The position numbers were made by a program, and so were the translations under genes. The notes beneath the pieces were generated by a model. It saw nothing but the letters and a program-made list of their open reading frames with translations, made no database searches and was not told the DNA's origin. A DNA stretch of 64,000 bases from Nocardia carnea NBRC 14403 (GTDB lineage: Bacteria > Actinomycetota > Actinomycetes > Mycobacteriales > Mycobacteriaceae). The stretch is from assembly GCF_000308515.1 (NCBI RefSeq), contig NZ_BAFV01000121.1, positions 1 to 64,000 on the forward strand, read 5' to 3'. Of the stretch, positions 43,353-52,700 are shown piece after piece (the stretch's first letter is position 1; every line of letters begins with the position of its first letter).

Positions 43353-44930
43353 ATGAACGATCCAGTCCATACCTCCTCGGGTATCCCGCTCGAACCGGTC
43401 TACGGGCCGGCCGACCGGCATACCGAACCGCCCGCGCCCGGCGCGTTTCCGTTCACCCGGGGCAACTACGCCACCGGTTACCGGGGACGGCTGTGGACCT
43501 TCCGGCAGTACTCGGGATTCGGCACCGCCGAAGAGTCCAACCGGCGCTACCGCTATCTACTCGACCAGGGCGGCACCGGCTTGTCGGTCGCGCTGGACCT
43601 GCCCACCCAATGCGGCTACGACTCCGACGATCCCGAAGTGGGGGAGGAGGTCGGGCGAGTGGGTGTCGCAGTGGATACGCTCGCCGACGCCGAAATCCTG
43701 TTCGACGGCATCCCGCTGGACAAGATCAGTACCAGTTTCACCATCAACGGCACGGCCGCGATCCTGCTCGCCTTCTATGTGGCGGCGGCAGAGAAGAAAG
43801 GCGTGCCCCGGGAGAAGCTCACCGGCACCATCCAGAACGATATCCTCAAGGAGTACGCCTCCCGCGGTACCTGGATCTGGCCACCGCAACCGTCGCTGCG
43901 GTTGATCGCCGACACCATCGAGTTCTGCGCCGCGGAGGTCCCGCGGTTCAACGCGATCTCGGTGGCGGGCGCGCATTTCCGGGACGCGGGCGCCACCGCC
44001 GTCCAGGAGATGGCCTTCACGCTCGCCGACGGCGTCACCTACTGCGATACCGTCGTGGAACGCGGCCGGATGAGTATCGAGAAATTCGCCCCGCAGATCT
44101 CGTTCTTCTTCTACACGCACGGCGATTTCTTCGAAGAGGTCGCGAAGTACCGGGCCGGGCGCCGCCGCTGGGCGACCATCGTCCGCGAACGTTACGGCGC
44201 GACAACGGATAAGGCGTCGATGTTCCGGTTCGGCTGTGTGGCCGGCGGCGCCTCGCTCTACGCTCCGCAAGCCCAGAACAACCTCGTGCGCATCGCGTAC
44301 GAGGCAATGGCCGCAGTGCTCGGTGGCGTGCAATCGATGTTCACCGCGGCCTGGGACGAACCGTTCGCGCTGCCCAGCGAGGAATCGGCGACCATGGCGC
44401 TGCGTACTCAGCAGATCCTGGCCTACGAAACCGGTGTCACACGGGTGGCCGATCCGCTGGGCGGTTCCTACTTCGTCGAGGCCCTCACGGACAAGACGGA
44501 GGAAGCGATCAAGGAGATCATGACCGACCTGGAGAACCGGGGCGGAATGGTTCGCGCCATCGAAGACGGATATCTGCAGGGCCTGATCGCCGACGAAGCG
44601 TACAAGCTGCACCAGGAGGTCGAATCCGGCGCGAAACCTGTGGTGGGCGTGAACAAATTCGTCTCCGACGAACCGGCACCGGAGATCTCCACCTACGAAC
44701 TGGACGCCGAAGGCCGGGAAACCCAGTTGAAACGGCTGGCCAAGGTGAAGGCCGAACGGGATTCCGCCGCCGTACGCGACACCCTGGCCGCGCTGTCGCG
44801 GGCCGCGGAAGGAGACGACAACCTCATGCATCGTCTGATCGACTGTGCCAACGCGTATTGCACAGTGGGCGAGATGACCGCCGCCCTCAAATCGGTATGG
44901 GGCGAGTTCCAGCAGCCGGTGGTGTTCTGA
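43353..44930 (+). CDS. B12-dependent acyl-CoA mutase, large subunit
   Basis: 525 aa TIM-barrel subunit of the methylmalonyl-CoA mutase superfamily, without the B12 domain (supplied by the next gene). Residues align to P. shermanii MCM with a constant offset of 36: R46, Y53 and R171 match R82, Y89 and R207, which bind the acyl part, and H208 matches H244. But A207 replaces the near-invariant Tyr243, and W174 replaces Tyr210. VQE after it is like isobutyryl-CoA mutase. So the substrate may be a branched or bulky dicarboxyl acyl-CoA. ATG 43353 is preferred over 43332 because of the leaderless promoter. Confidence 0.9.
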   Translation: MNDPVHTSSGIPLEPVYGPADRHTEPPAPGAFPFTRGNYATGYRGRLWTFRQYSGFGTAEESNRRYRYLLDQGGTGLSVALDLPTQCGYDSDDPEVGEEVGRVGVAVDTLADAEILFDGIPLDKISTSFTINGTAAILLAFYVAAAEKKGVPREKLTGTIQNDILKEYASRGTWIWPPQPSLRLIADTIEFCAAEVPRFNAISVAGAHFRDAGATAVQEMAFTLADGVTYCDTVVERGRMSIEKFAPQISFFFYTHGDFFEEVAKYRAGRRRWATIVRERYGATTDKASMFRFGCVAGGASLYAPQAQNNLVRIAYEAMAAVLGGVQSMFTAAWDEPFALPSEESATMALRTQQILAYETGVTRVADPLGGSYFVEALTDKTEEAIKEIMTDLENRGGMVRAIEDGYLQGLIADEAYKLHQEVESGAKPVVGVNKFVSDEPAPEISTYELDAEGRETQLKRLAKVKAERDSAAVRDTLAALSRAAEGDDNLMHRLIDCANAYCTVGEMTAALKSVWGEFQQPVVF

Positions 44931-45331
44931 TGACCGCGCGCGTACTGGTCGCGAAACCCGGGTTGGACGGCCACGACCGGGGTGCGAAGATCGTCGCCCG
45001 CACTCTGCGCGACGCCGGATTCGAGGTGGTCTACACCGGGATCCGGCAGCGTATCGAGGACATCGTTTCGATCGCGGTGCAGGAAGACGTGGCCGTGGTG
45101 GGTTTGAGCATCCTGTCCGGCGCCCATGTGGCCCTGACGAAACGGGTGGTCGACGCCCTGCGTGCTGCCGACGCCGGGGATATCGCGGTCGTCGTCGGCG
45201 GCACCATCCCGCAGGGCGATATCGAGAAATTGCAGGAGGCGGGTGCCGCCGCCGTATTCCCGACCGGCACCCCGCTCGAGGTCCTGGTCACCGAAATGCG
45301 GAAGCTCACCGGGACCACGGCCCCGTCCTGA
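44930..45331 (+). CDS. B12-binding subunit of acyl-CoA mutase
   Basis: 133 aa cobalamin-binding domain. The DxHxxG signature is DGHDRG at residues 13-18 with H15 as cobalt ligand, followed by GLSILSG (SxL motif) and VVGGTIP (GG motif). The start overlaps the large-subunit stop (TGATG). Together they form a two-subunit mutase like IcmA/IcmB. Confidence 0.95.
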   Translation: MTARVLVAKPGLDGHDRGAKIVARTLRDAGFEVVYTGIRQRIEDIVSIAVQEDVAVVGLSILSGAHVALTKRVVDALRAADAGDIAVVVGGTIPQGDIEKLQEAGAAAVFPTGTPLEVLVTEMRKLTGTTAPS

Positions 45332-45359
45332 TCTCCTGGACGCCCGGCGTCCGGGTTCG

Positions 45360-45390
45360 GAGCCGCCGCCGTGACGGTGGGCGGCGGCTC
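45360..45390 (+). terminator. Strong hairpin after the mutase genes
   Basis: GAGCCGCCGCC (45360-45370) and GGCGGCGGCTC (45380-45390) form a perfect 11-bp GC-rich stem with a 9-nt loop, followed by TCCTTAATT. It lies 29 bp after the mutase small-subunit stop and 32 bp before the next gene, so it probably ends or attenuates the mutase transcript. Confidence 0.75.
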
Positions 45391-45421
45391 TCCTTAATTC
45401 GTTTGTGAGAGTGGAGGAACC

Positions 45422-46378
45422 GTGCGTATCGGTGTGATGATCGGTCCCGAGCGTGGCGATACCGCGCGTAAGGCCGCCCGGATGGTCGACGACATCAAAT
45501 GGGCCGAATCGGCCGGTATGGATACCGCGTGGATACCGCAGATCCCCACGGATTTCGATGCGCTGGTGACGGTCGCGCTGCTCGGTGCCGCCACCGAGCG
45601 GATCGAACTCGGCACCGCGGTGGTCCCGTTACAGGCGCAGCACCCGATTGCTCTCGCCCGGCAGGCGTTGTCCGCGCATGCTGTGGCCGGTGGCCGGCTC
45701 GCGCTGGGAGTGGGGCCTTCGCACCACTGGATCGTGCAGGACATGCTCGGTTTGCCCTACGAGAAGCCGGCCGCGTACTCGCGTGACTATCTCGAGGTGC
45801 TGAATCCGGCGTTGAACGGCCCGGGGACGGTGGAGGTCTCGAACGGGAGCTTCACTGTGCACAACCAGCTGGATCTCGGACCGGTGGCCCCGCTACCGGT
45901 GATGATCGCGGCGCTCGGCCCGGTGATGCTGCGGATCGCGGGCGAGCACACCGACGGCACGATTCTGTGGATGGCCGATGAACGTGCCATCGCCGACCAT
46001 GTGGTTCCCCGGATCACCAAGGCCGCCGCCGATGCCGGTCGCGCAGCTCCGCGTATCGTCGCCGGGCTGCCCATCTGCCTGTGCGCTTCCGGTGAGATCG
46101 ATACCGCCCGCGAACGCGCCAACCGCATCCTCGGCGAAGCCGAGGTTTCCCCGAACTACCAGCGACTCCTGGAAAAGGGCGAAGCCAAGGATATCGGCGA
46201 TATCTGCATCGCCGGCGACGAGGAAGCCATCGCGGCGGGTCTGCGCCGCTATGCGGAAGCCGGGGCGACCGACCTGTCCGTGCGCCTGCTGCCCATCGGC
46301 GACAACCGCGACGAACTGATCGCCTCGAAACGCCGCACTCGCGAGATGATCGCGCAGATCGCCAAGGATCTCCGATGA
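45422..46378 (+). CDS. LLM class oxidoreductase, F420-dependent type
   Basis: 318 aa luciferase-like TIM barrel. MRIGVMIGPE, TAWIPQIPTDFDALVTVALLG and LGTAVVPLQAQHPIALARQA follow the F420-dependent mycobacterial subfamily. LALGVGPSHHWIVQDMLGLP and ERANRILGEAEVSPNYQRLL are also typical. Redox target unknown. GTG 45422 with GGAGG 6 nt upstream. The CoA transferase gene 64 bp downstream suggests a common acyl-CoA pathway. Confidence 0.9.
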   Translation: MRIGVMIGPERGDTARKAARMVDDIKWAESAGMDTAWIPQIPTDFDALVTVALLGAATERIELGTAVVPLQAQHPIALARQALSAHAVAGGRLALGVGPSHHWIVQDMLGLPYEKPAAYSRDYLEVLNPALNGPGTVEVSNGSFTVHNQLDLGPVAPLPVMIAALGPVMLRIAGEHTDGTILWMADERAIADHVVPRITKAAADAGRAAPRIVAGLPICLCASGEIDTARERANRILGEAEVSPNYQRLLEKGEAKDIGDICIAGDEEAIAAGLRRYAEAGATDLSVRLLPIGDNRDELIASKRRTREMIAQIAKDLR

Positions 46379-46442
46379 TGCGACCCCGCTGTCGACGTGT
46401 CGGCCTGTGCCGAGCACATTGCCACGCTCCGAAGGAGTTCCG

Positions 46443-47489
46443 ATGAGCGCGGGGCCCTTGGCGGGTATCCGGGTGCTCGAGGTGGGCACCATGCTGGCCG
46501 GCCCCTACGCCACCATGATGCTCGCCGACCTCGGTGCCGAGGTCACCAAACTCGAACCGGCCACGGGCGATATCTCCCGCAAGGTCGGCGATTCCTACTT
46601 CGCCAGCCTCAACCGCGGTAAGCGCAGTATCTGCCTGGACCTGACCTCCGCTGCCGGACAGCGGCGGCTGGCGGAGCTGGCCGCCGAATCCCATGCGCTC
46701 CTGGTGAATCTGAAACCCTCGGCCATCCGCAAACTGGGTCTGACCTATGAGGCGCTGCGCCACCACAACGAACGAATCGTCTGCGTCGCACTCACCGGTT
46801 TCGGGCTGGACAACGGCGACGACCCGGCATTCGACTACGTGGTCCAGGCCGCCACCGGCATCGCCGCCCTCACCGGCGACCCGGCCGGTCCACCCACCCT
46901 GCCCGGCTATTCCTCCGCCGACAACTCCACCGGCCTCACCGCTGCCCTCGGCCTGCTCGCCCAGATCGTCTCGGGCAAAGGTGGCCAGATCGACGTATCC
47001 CTGCGCGATGTGATGCTCTCCCAGCTGAACTACCACGCCGCCGCCTACCTCGACAACGGCATCGAACCCCAGCGGCGCCCCCACGGCGCACACTCTTATT
47101 ACGTTCCCGCCCAGTTGTTTCCGACATCAGCCGGATACCTGGCCCTGTTCATCACCCACGATAGCTTCTGGCGGTCGTTCGCGAAGGAGGCCGGGATCAC
47201 CGGCTACGACACCATGGCCGAGCGGACGGCAGACCGGGACGGTGTGCTGGAATCGGTGACCACCGCCCTGAGTACCGATACCGCTCTGTCCTGGGAGGCC
47301 CGCCTGCGTCCGCTCGGCGTTCCCGCCGCCGCGGTGCGCACCCTGCCGCAGGCACTCGACGACACCCCGGAGATGGTGGTCCGGGCGGGCGGGCATCGCC
47401 TGGTCGCCTCGCCCATCCGGGTGGCCGGCTGGACCCCGGACTACCGTCCGCCGCCACGGCTCGGGGAACACGGTCGCATCGTGGAATAG
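46443..47489 (+). CDS. CaiB/BaiF family CoA transferase
   Basis: 348 aa class III CoA transferase. N-terminal GIRVLEVGTMLAGPYATMML, ADLGAEVTKLEP and LNRGKRSICLDL are typical. The catalytic Asp lies in FDYVVQAATG (about residue 138). It would move CoA between carboxylic acids. It is slightly shorter than the usual 380-400 aa. GAAGGAG precedes ATG 46443. It lies after the mutase and LLM genes and may feed the mutase substrate. Confidence 0.92.
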   Translation: MSAGPLAGIRVLEVGTMLAGPYATMMLADLGAEVTKLEPATGDISRKVGDSYFASLNRGKRSICLDLTSAAGQRRLAELAAESHALLVNLKPSAIRKLGLTYEALRHHNERIVCVALTGFGLDNGDDPAFDYVVQAATGIAALTGDPAGPPTLPGYSSADNSTGLTAALGLLAQIVSGKGGQIDVSLRDVMLSQLNYHAAAYLDNGIEPQRRPHGAHSYYVPAQLFPTSAGYLALFITHDSFWRSFAKEAGITGYDTMAERTADRDGVLESVTTALSTDTALSWEARLRPLGVPAAAVRTLPQALDDTPEMVVRAGGHRLVASPIRVAGWTPDYRPPPRLGEHGRIVE

Positions 47490-47732
47490 CCCCGCCGAAT
47501 CGACCCGTCGGGCGTGGGCGCGCGACGCGGTGCTCCGCTCTCCGGAGCCGCTGCGGCCACCGTGAGGTCCTGCTCTGGAAGTCCGGTGTGCGAAACCCTG
47601 ACTTTGCGCTGGTGCCAACGAATACGATGGAAATCGGGGCGTGCTATGTTTTGCCCGCAATCGCCGACCGGGTCGGTACCACGCGACTGGGAGCCCGGTG
47701 GACCGCTACGAGGGGTGTGAGGACGCCGGCGG

Positions 47733-49592
47733 ATGAGAATTCAACCGAGAGAACAGATTCTGGGAATCTGGAAGGCGATGATCGACGCCTGCTGGGACGG
47801 CGAGCAGTGGCAGTGGGGCGGGATCCGCTCCGTCAACTCGATCAGCGATTCCGAGCAGCTGCTCTGCCTGCTGTACCCCGCCACCGAAATCGACGTGTTC
47901 GCCCTGCACGACCCGGACCGCATCGAGAAGGATGTGCAGGCCGTCTTCGAACCCATCGGCGGCACAACACGTATCGGTGCCTTCGTGGTGTCGCTGCTGG
48001 CGTCCTATATCGAGAACAACTCGGCCGCGGACGGGCAGCCGATCTTCGCCGGGGGCAGCTATCTGCGCTCGAGCGAGGCCCGTCCGGCGACCGATGTGCA
48101 GCAGCGGCTCGATATCGTCGACTCCTATTCGATGTCGCTGACCCTGTGCATGGCCGGCTTGCGGTTCCTGCGCGATTACCGGACCCGTGTCCGGCCCGGG
48201 GCATCCACCGTGCAAATCGAAGAGTTGTCGGCCCGTCTCAGCGACAGACTCACCGCCGCCATGACCGGTCTCGTGCGTAGCTTCGTCGTCAACACGTTCC
48301 GCCCGGCCTCGCGCGAGGGCCAGGCGATCCTGCGCATGCTGAACCAGTCCGGCACTACCGAGCGAACAGTGCTCGCCGGTATCCGGACCGGCCTCGCGCG
48401 CGTCCGGGCCCGCCTGCGCAGTGATATCGCGCTCGGGCAGGACAAGGCGGTCGAGGAACTCGAAGACGATTCCCTGCTCTTCGAATGCGGCTGGACGTGG
48501 GGAATTGCGAACGACGCCTCACCTGTCGATTTCGTCTCCGCGCCGATCGCGGACGCGCCGGGGGTGGCACAGTCACGGCCTTACCTGTATTTCACCGTTG
48601 TCGCCCTCGACGGCATCAACGACCTGGTCTCCCCGCGTGCCGGTGAACTGGGCATGCTCGACGAAACCCAGCACCGGCTGGCGCAAGCGCTGCGTACTCG
48701 CTGGGAGCTGACCCAGCGCTACTGGTCGAACGTGGCCCGGTTCGGTGAAGGGCGCTGGCCGCTGGAGGATATTCCGTGGGAGACCTCCGACGGCGAGCAG
48801 TCCGACTACTACAGTCTCATCGTTTCCGCCGTGCTGATCCAGGACCTCGTGGCCCGCGCCGCCTCCGACGACGATTTGACCAGGGCCGTGGCAATTTTCG
48901 ACGAGCTGGCGGGCCGGGGCCGGATCATCCGGCGACCGATGCGTGGCGATCCGGCGGTGCAACTGCACCAGCCCGGTGTTCTGCTCGCCCTGCGGGGTAC
49001 CGAGGAAGTGGACGGTGGCCCGCAGCTGCAGTGGCAGGTATCGGACTTCGCGGCGGTACTGCTCAAGCGGATGATGCAGGCGGCCCGTCTGTCGAACAAT
49101 GTCGCCGCGCGGGACAAGCTCATGGAGTTGTCGAAGGCGACCATGGACCATCTCAACGCACGCATGCTCCGCGAAGGCGCGATCGGCCTGTGGGACGATC
49201 CCGGCGGGGCGTTCGCCGACCCTCCTGGCAGCGGTAACCAGAGCAGTGCCGAGACGCGGCCCTCGTGGTACATGACCGAGCGCATGATCGAGTGTTTCGT
49301 CGTCGCGGACCGCACCTACCGTGAGCCGCCCCCGAACTGGCCCGATCTGCAATCGATGGCGCGGATCATGCTCAATACCGCCGAACATCGTTTCGATCAG
49401 GAGATGCTCGGGGTCAGGATCGACGATTATTCCGACAACCGGGAGGCGCTGTACGGCGTCGAACGTCATATCGATGAGGCCCGGCGGCTGATCCGGGAGG
49501 ACGCGGCGACCGCCTTCGTCCACACGCTCGACGCACTGCGCGAACTCGACGAGCTCGCCGCGGGACGCCGGGATGCCACGAGGAATATGTGA
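47733..49592 (+). CDS. SCO2524 family protein
   Basis: 619 aa. Matches from memory the Streptomyces SCO2524 family over its whole length: MRIQPREQILGIWKAM, SDSEQLLCLLYPATEIDVF, LYFTVVALDGINDLVS, RFGEGRWPLEDIPWETSD, and WYMTERMIECFVVA. No signal peptide, membrane segment or known catalytic motif is seen; it appears helical and cytoplasmic. First gene of a four-gene cassette (SCO2524, 2523, 2522, 2521) whose function is not known. 243 bp upstream contain TGCTATGTT (47642-47650) as a possible extended -10 box, which is tentative. Confidence 0.88.
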   Translation: MRIQPREQILGIWKAMIDACWDGEQWQWGGIRSVNSISDSEQLLCLLYPATEIDVFALHDPDRIEKDVQAVFEPIGGTTRIGAFVVSLLASYIENNSAADGQPIFAGGSYLRSSEARPATDVQQRLDIVDSYSMSLTLCMAGLRFLRDYRTRVRPGASTVQIEELSARLSDRLTAAMTGLVRSFVVNTFRPASREGQAILRMLNQSGTTERTVLAGIRTGLARVRARLRSDIALGQDKAVEELEDDSLLFECGWTWGIANDASPVDFVSAPIADAPGVAQSRPYLYFTVVALDGINDLVSPRAGELGMLDETQHRLAQALRTRWELTQRYWSNVARFGEGRWPLEDIPWETSDGEQSDYYSLIVSAVLIQDLVARAASDDDLTRAVAIFDELAGRGRIIRRPMRGDPAVQLHQPGVLLALRGTEEVDGGPQLQWQVSDFAAVLLKRMMQAARLSNNVAARDKLMELSKATMDHLNARMLREGAIGLWDDPGGAFADPPGSGNQSSAETRPSWYMTERMIECFVVADRTYREPPPNWPDLQSMARIMLNTAEHRFDQEMLGVRIDDYSDNREALYGVERHIDEARRLIREDAATAFVHTLDALRELDELAAGRRDATRNM

Positions 49593-49596
49593 TCCC

Positions 49597-50544
49597 ATGA
49601 TCGTCTTCGCGACATCCGACAAGGGGGGTACCGGGCGCTCGGTGACGAGCTGCAATATCGGCTACCGGCTGTCTTCCAGGGGCAAGCGAGTTGCCTATCT
49701 CGACTTCGATTTCGGTTCACCCACCGCGGGGGCCCTGTTCGAACTCGGCGGCTACGAGCGCGGGGTCGCACCCGAGGTCGATCGCGACGGTGCCGGTCAG
49801 GGCGTCGGCCTGCACGCCTACCTGCTGGGAACGGGAGGCGCGCCTGCCCGTATCAACGTCCGCGACCGGACCGATCGGGAAGATGTCCGTCGCCGACGCG
49901 GCCGAGGCGGGCATCTGGTGCTGTTTCCCGGCGATCAGGGCGGGGGAGAGTTCGACCGGCGCTGGGACCCGGAGGTGGTCGAACGATGCGTTCGCCTGCT
50001 GCATACGGTGGACAAGGAATTCGATCTGACGATCGTCGATCTCAGCGCGGGGCGCTCCATCGCCCTCGATATCGTGGTGAACGCCACCGCGCAGGGCGTG
50101 CTGGCCGCGCGGACGGCGCGCTGGCTGGTATTCCATCGCTGGACACGCCAGCATATCTATGCCGCGAGCGGCCTCGTCTACGGTCCCCACGGACTGCTCG
50201 ACTGCGGCGAACGTGCCGGGCACGATCGTGACGAACTGCTGAGCAATATCCGCTTCGTGCGGACCGCTGTGCCCCAGGTCGACCGAATCCGCGGGGGAGC
50301 GGCCCCGCAGGCCGCCTGGCTGCACCGGCAAGATCGAATCCTGAACGAACTCGCCGGAGAGCTTCAGATCGGTGCGAGTTCCCTGCTCGGTACGATTCCG
50401 GTCGAGCCGATGCTGCAGTGGCGAGAGCAATTGATCCTCGATGTCGACGTGCAGAAGCAGATCGCGAACCGCTCGACCGTCGAAGCTTTCGACCACCTCG
50501 GTGATCGGTTGCTCGATCCGCGCACATGGGTACCACTGAACTAG
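49597..50544 (+). CDS. SCO2523 family variant P-loop protein
   Basis: 315 aa MinD/ParA-like NTPase fold. The deviant Walker A is KGGTGRS (residues 9-15), so the usual second Lys is Arg. Walker A-prime is YLDFDFGSPTAG and Walker B lies in DLTIVDLSAGRS (about 147). LVFHRWTRQHIYAASGLVYG and MLQWREQLI follow as family blocks. The Arg change suggests nucleotide binding with weak or no hydrolysis, perhaps a switch. ATG 49597 lies 4 bp after the SCO2524-type stop. Confidence 0.9.
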   Translation: MIVFATSDKGGTGRSVTSCNIGYRLSSRGKRVAYLDFDFGSPTAGALFELGGYERGVAPEVDRDGAGQGVGLHAYLLGTGGAPARINVRDRTDREDVRRRRGRGGHLVLFPGDQGGGEFDRRWDPEVVERCVRLLHTVDKEFDLTIVDLSAGRSIALDIVVNATAQGVLAARTARWLVFHRWTRQHIYAASGLVYGPHGLLDCGERAGHDRDELLSNIRFVRTAVPQVDRIRGGAAPQAAWLHRQDRILNELAGELQIGASSLLGTIPVEPMLQWREQLILDVDVQKQIANRSTVEAFDHLGDRLLDPRTWVPLN

Positions 50545-50601
50545 ACAACCGTCCGGAATCATTCGACCGCGACATCGTTCGCAGAACAGGCATCCGACCA
50601 C

Positions 50602-51603
50602 GTGGAGAATGTGGCAGATTACAGCGAGGCCGGCGAACTCGGACGAGTCAGCGCTGTGCCGTTGTCGCATATATCGGTCGAGGTGGGCCACTTCCTGATG
50701 CAGGATCTGGTCAATGGGGTAGACCGCATTCAAAAGCAGTTCCGGCGTATCGTGCCATTGCTCGACGCGTTCACCCGGTCCGCGCAGGACGAATTCGGGG
50801 ACCGGGCCCGGATCAGCACCTGCTTTCTCGTCGACGACTACTTCCGGCCCGATACCGACCCGCGCGTAATTCTCGACAAGATACTGGACACGGCCCACGA
50901 CTGTGGCCTGCGGATCGACTATGTGGCCCGGGAAGCGGGCTGCGCCGATGTTCCCGAGGTCGTTCGCGACGGGATCGTGCGCACTCCCTCGATAGCGCTG
51001 GCCGAAATGGTGCGGCACCGGATCGTCGCCGAGCCCTACCAGGGAGAGAACGGCCGTCGGCCGCCGACGGCGGAGTCCGGGTGGTTGTGCAACGGAAAAC
51101 GGGCCACCGACCAAGAGCGCGGGCAGGCATTGCATCCCGAGCAGGAGTATCGGCCGCCTGAGGAATTCGGCCGCCGCGGGCATTCGATATTCCTCGATGT
51201 CGAAATGTGGGACCACTCGAACCAGGGCGTGGATACTCCCAAATGGTCGTGTCCGTATCTGGCGGCGATCTGGCAACTGCTGCGGCTGGGCATGCTGCGA
51301 TATGAGGGACGGCCCCCTGTGGAACCGCAGCGGAACCCGGAACGCTGGCCGGACCGCTGGGAGGATCTTCCTTCGGTCATCCAGATCGAACCGACCGCCA
51401 AACCGTTCGCCGCCTACCGTTCGCTGTCGATTCTGCCGATGCGCTACGTCGGTATAGAACACGCGGTCCGGGTCATTCTCGATCACATCCAGCTCGACCA
51501 CGACGTGGTCGAGCAGGTGGTCGAACGTGGCCGGGCCGAGAACATCGCGGTGTCCCGGCGGGTCGCGGAGCGGCTCGAGCATCATCTGCTGGCCGGATCC
51601 TGA
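50602..51603 (+). CDS. SCO2522 family protein
   Basis: 333 aa. Family blocks: AVPLSHISVEVGHFLMQDL (N-terminus), STCFLVDDYF (about 73), GLRIDYVAREAGCADVPE (about 103), NGRRPPTAESGWLCNGKR and HSIFLDVEMWD (about 195), CPYLAAIWQLLRLG, and FAAYRSLSILPMRYVGIEHA. The conserved DD, WLCNG and DVE acids look like a possible active site, but no known enzyme family matches. Start GTG 50602; GTG 50611 is an alternative. The stop overlaps the next ATG (TGATG). Confidence 0.88.
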   Translation: MENVADYSEAGELGRVSAVPLSHISVEVGHFLMQDLVNGVDRIQKQFRRIVPLLDAFTRSAQDEFGDRARISTCFLVDDYFRPDTDPRVILDKILDTAHDCGLRIDYVAREAGCADVPEVVRDGIVRTPSIALAEMVRHRIVAEPYQGENGRRPPTAESGWLCNGKRATDQERGQALHPEQEYRPPEEFGRRGHSIFLDVEMWDHSNQGVDTPKWSCPYLAAIWQLLRLGMLRYEGRPPVEPQRNPERWPDRWEDLPSVIQIEPTAKPFAAYRSLSILPMRYVGIEHAVRVILDHIQLDHDVVEQVVERGRAENIAVSRRVAERLEHHLLAGS

Positions 51604-52697
51604 TGTCCGGATCCGTTGCCGCAGAGCCACCGCGTGGTTCTGCCCGCCGTTCTGCCCGCGCACAGGGCAGAGGCCGGGCCGTCCGGGTTCTCGCCCGTGC
51701 CGCGGCCGGCCAACCGCGCACGCCGTCGCCGCCGGCACCGCCGCATGCGCCGCCCGGCATCCTCGCGATGTTCGGTGAGGTGAGCACCTCCCTGCTGCCG
51801 ACGGCCACCGCGCTACAGCACGGGGAGGTCCGGGAGCTGCTCGAATTCAGCCCCGACCACCGAGTGCGGTGGCGGGAACGGCCGGTATCGCTGGGGATAT
51901 CGCCGCCGGTCGCCGAAGGGGTGGATTGCGGGCTCGCTGTCGCGAGGCATCCGGCAGTGCGAGCGGTCGGCACCATGGCCTTGCGCGCGACCGTGGTGGG
52001 GGGACGGATCGTGCAGAGTTCGGCCCGGTGTTCGGTGACCCGTTCGGCATCGGACAAACGGCAGGGGTGGTTCCACTATCTGAGCCGGGTGGGCGTTCTC
52101 GAGGTGATGACCAGGGTCACCCACGAGACACCGGCACGTCTGGCGGAGGGTTTCCTCGGCGACCGTCCGAGCTCGGCGACCCTCGATCTGACCTCGCCGA
52201 CCGACCGGCTCCTCGGCCGGATCGGGCTGCGCCGTCTCGATAACGAGGCCCCGCTGCGGGCCGGAACCCTCCGGCTGCGCTGGGCGGCCCGGGTGGGCGA
52301 CCTCACGCGGCCGCAGGTGGCGTTCCGGGTACACGATGACCTGACGAGGACGGCGCTGATCGTCGTGCCCACGGAATCGGAACTCGACGCCGTGCAACGC
52401 TTTTGCGAAGACCTGGCCGCTCACGATTGGCTGCTGAGCGTTGCGTCCGACGCAGTCGAGCGGGCGGACCTGGCAGGTCCGGGCACGAACGAATCCGTGG
52501 ATATTCTCGCCCCGGTACTGGAACATCTCGCGCATCTGTGGGTTCCCGGCGCTCATACCCCACCGGGCCTGCGTGACCTGTGGGCGCAGCTGGCCGAGGA
52601 ACCCGACCTCGCCGCGCAATGGCTTCGCACGGTCGGGCATATGCGCAACCGGTTGCTGGTCTCGACATGGAAGGCCATGCACGAGAACTCCTTGTAA
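51603..52697 (+). CDS. SCO2521 family protein
   Basis: 364 aa from ATG 51603, which overlaps the upstream stop. The family core seems to begin near FGEVSTSLLPTATALQHGEV (about residue 57), so the first 55 Arg/Ala/Pro-rich residues are an extension or the true start is ATG 51768. Further blocks: WFHYLSRVGVLEVMTRV, TPTDRLLGR-like segment and HDWLLSVASDAVERADL, then HLAHLWVPGAHTPPGL. Last gene of the cassette. Its stop is 3 bp from the end of the convergent channel-like gene. Confidence 0.88.
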   Translation: MSGSVAAEPPRGSARRSARAQGRGRAVRVLARAAAGQPRTPSPPAPPHAPPGILAMFGEVSTSLLPTATALQHGEVRELLEFSPDHRVRWRERPVSLGISPPVAEGVDCGLAVARHPAVRAVGTMALRATVVGGRIVQSSARCSVTRSASDKRQGWFHYLSRVGVLEVMTRVTHETPARLAEGFLGDRPSSATLDLTSPTDRLLGRIGLRRLDNEAPLRAGTLRLRWAARVGDLTRPQVAFRVHDDLTRTALIVVPTESELDAVQRFCEDLAAHDWLLSVASDAVERADLAGPGTNESVDILAPVLEHLAHLWVPGAHTPPGLRDLWAQLAEEPDLAAQWLRTVGHMRNRLLVSTWKAMHENSL

Positions 52698-52700
52698 GGA

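Noticed and set aside
49717..51738. Open frame of 673 codons on the minus strand opposite the SCO2523/SCO2522 genes
   Set aside because: No recognisable domain; the plus strand carries the family motifs, RBS or coupling signals.
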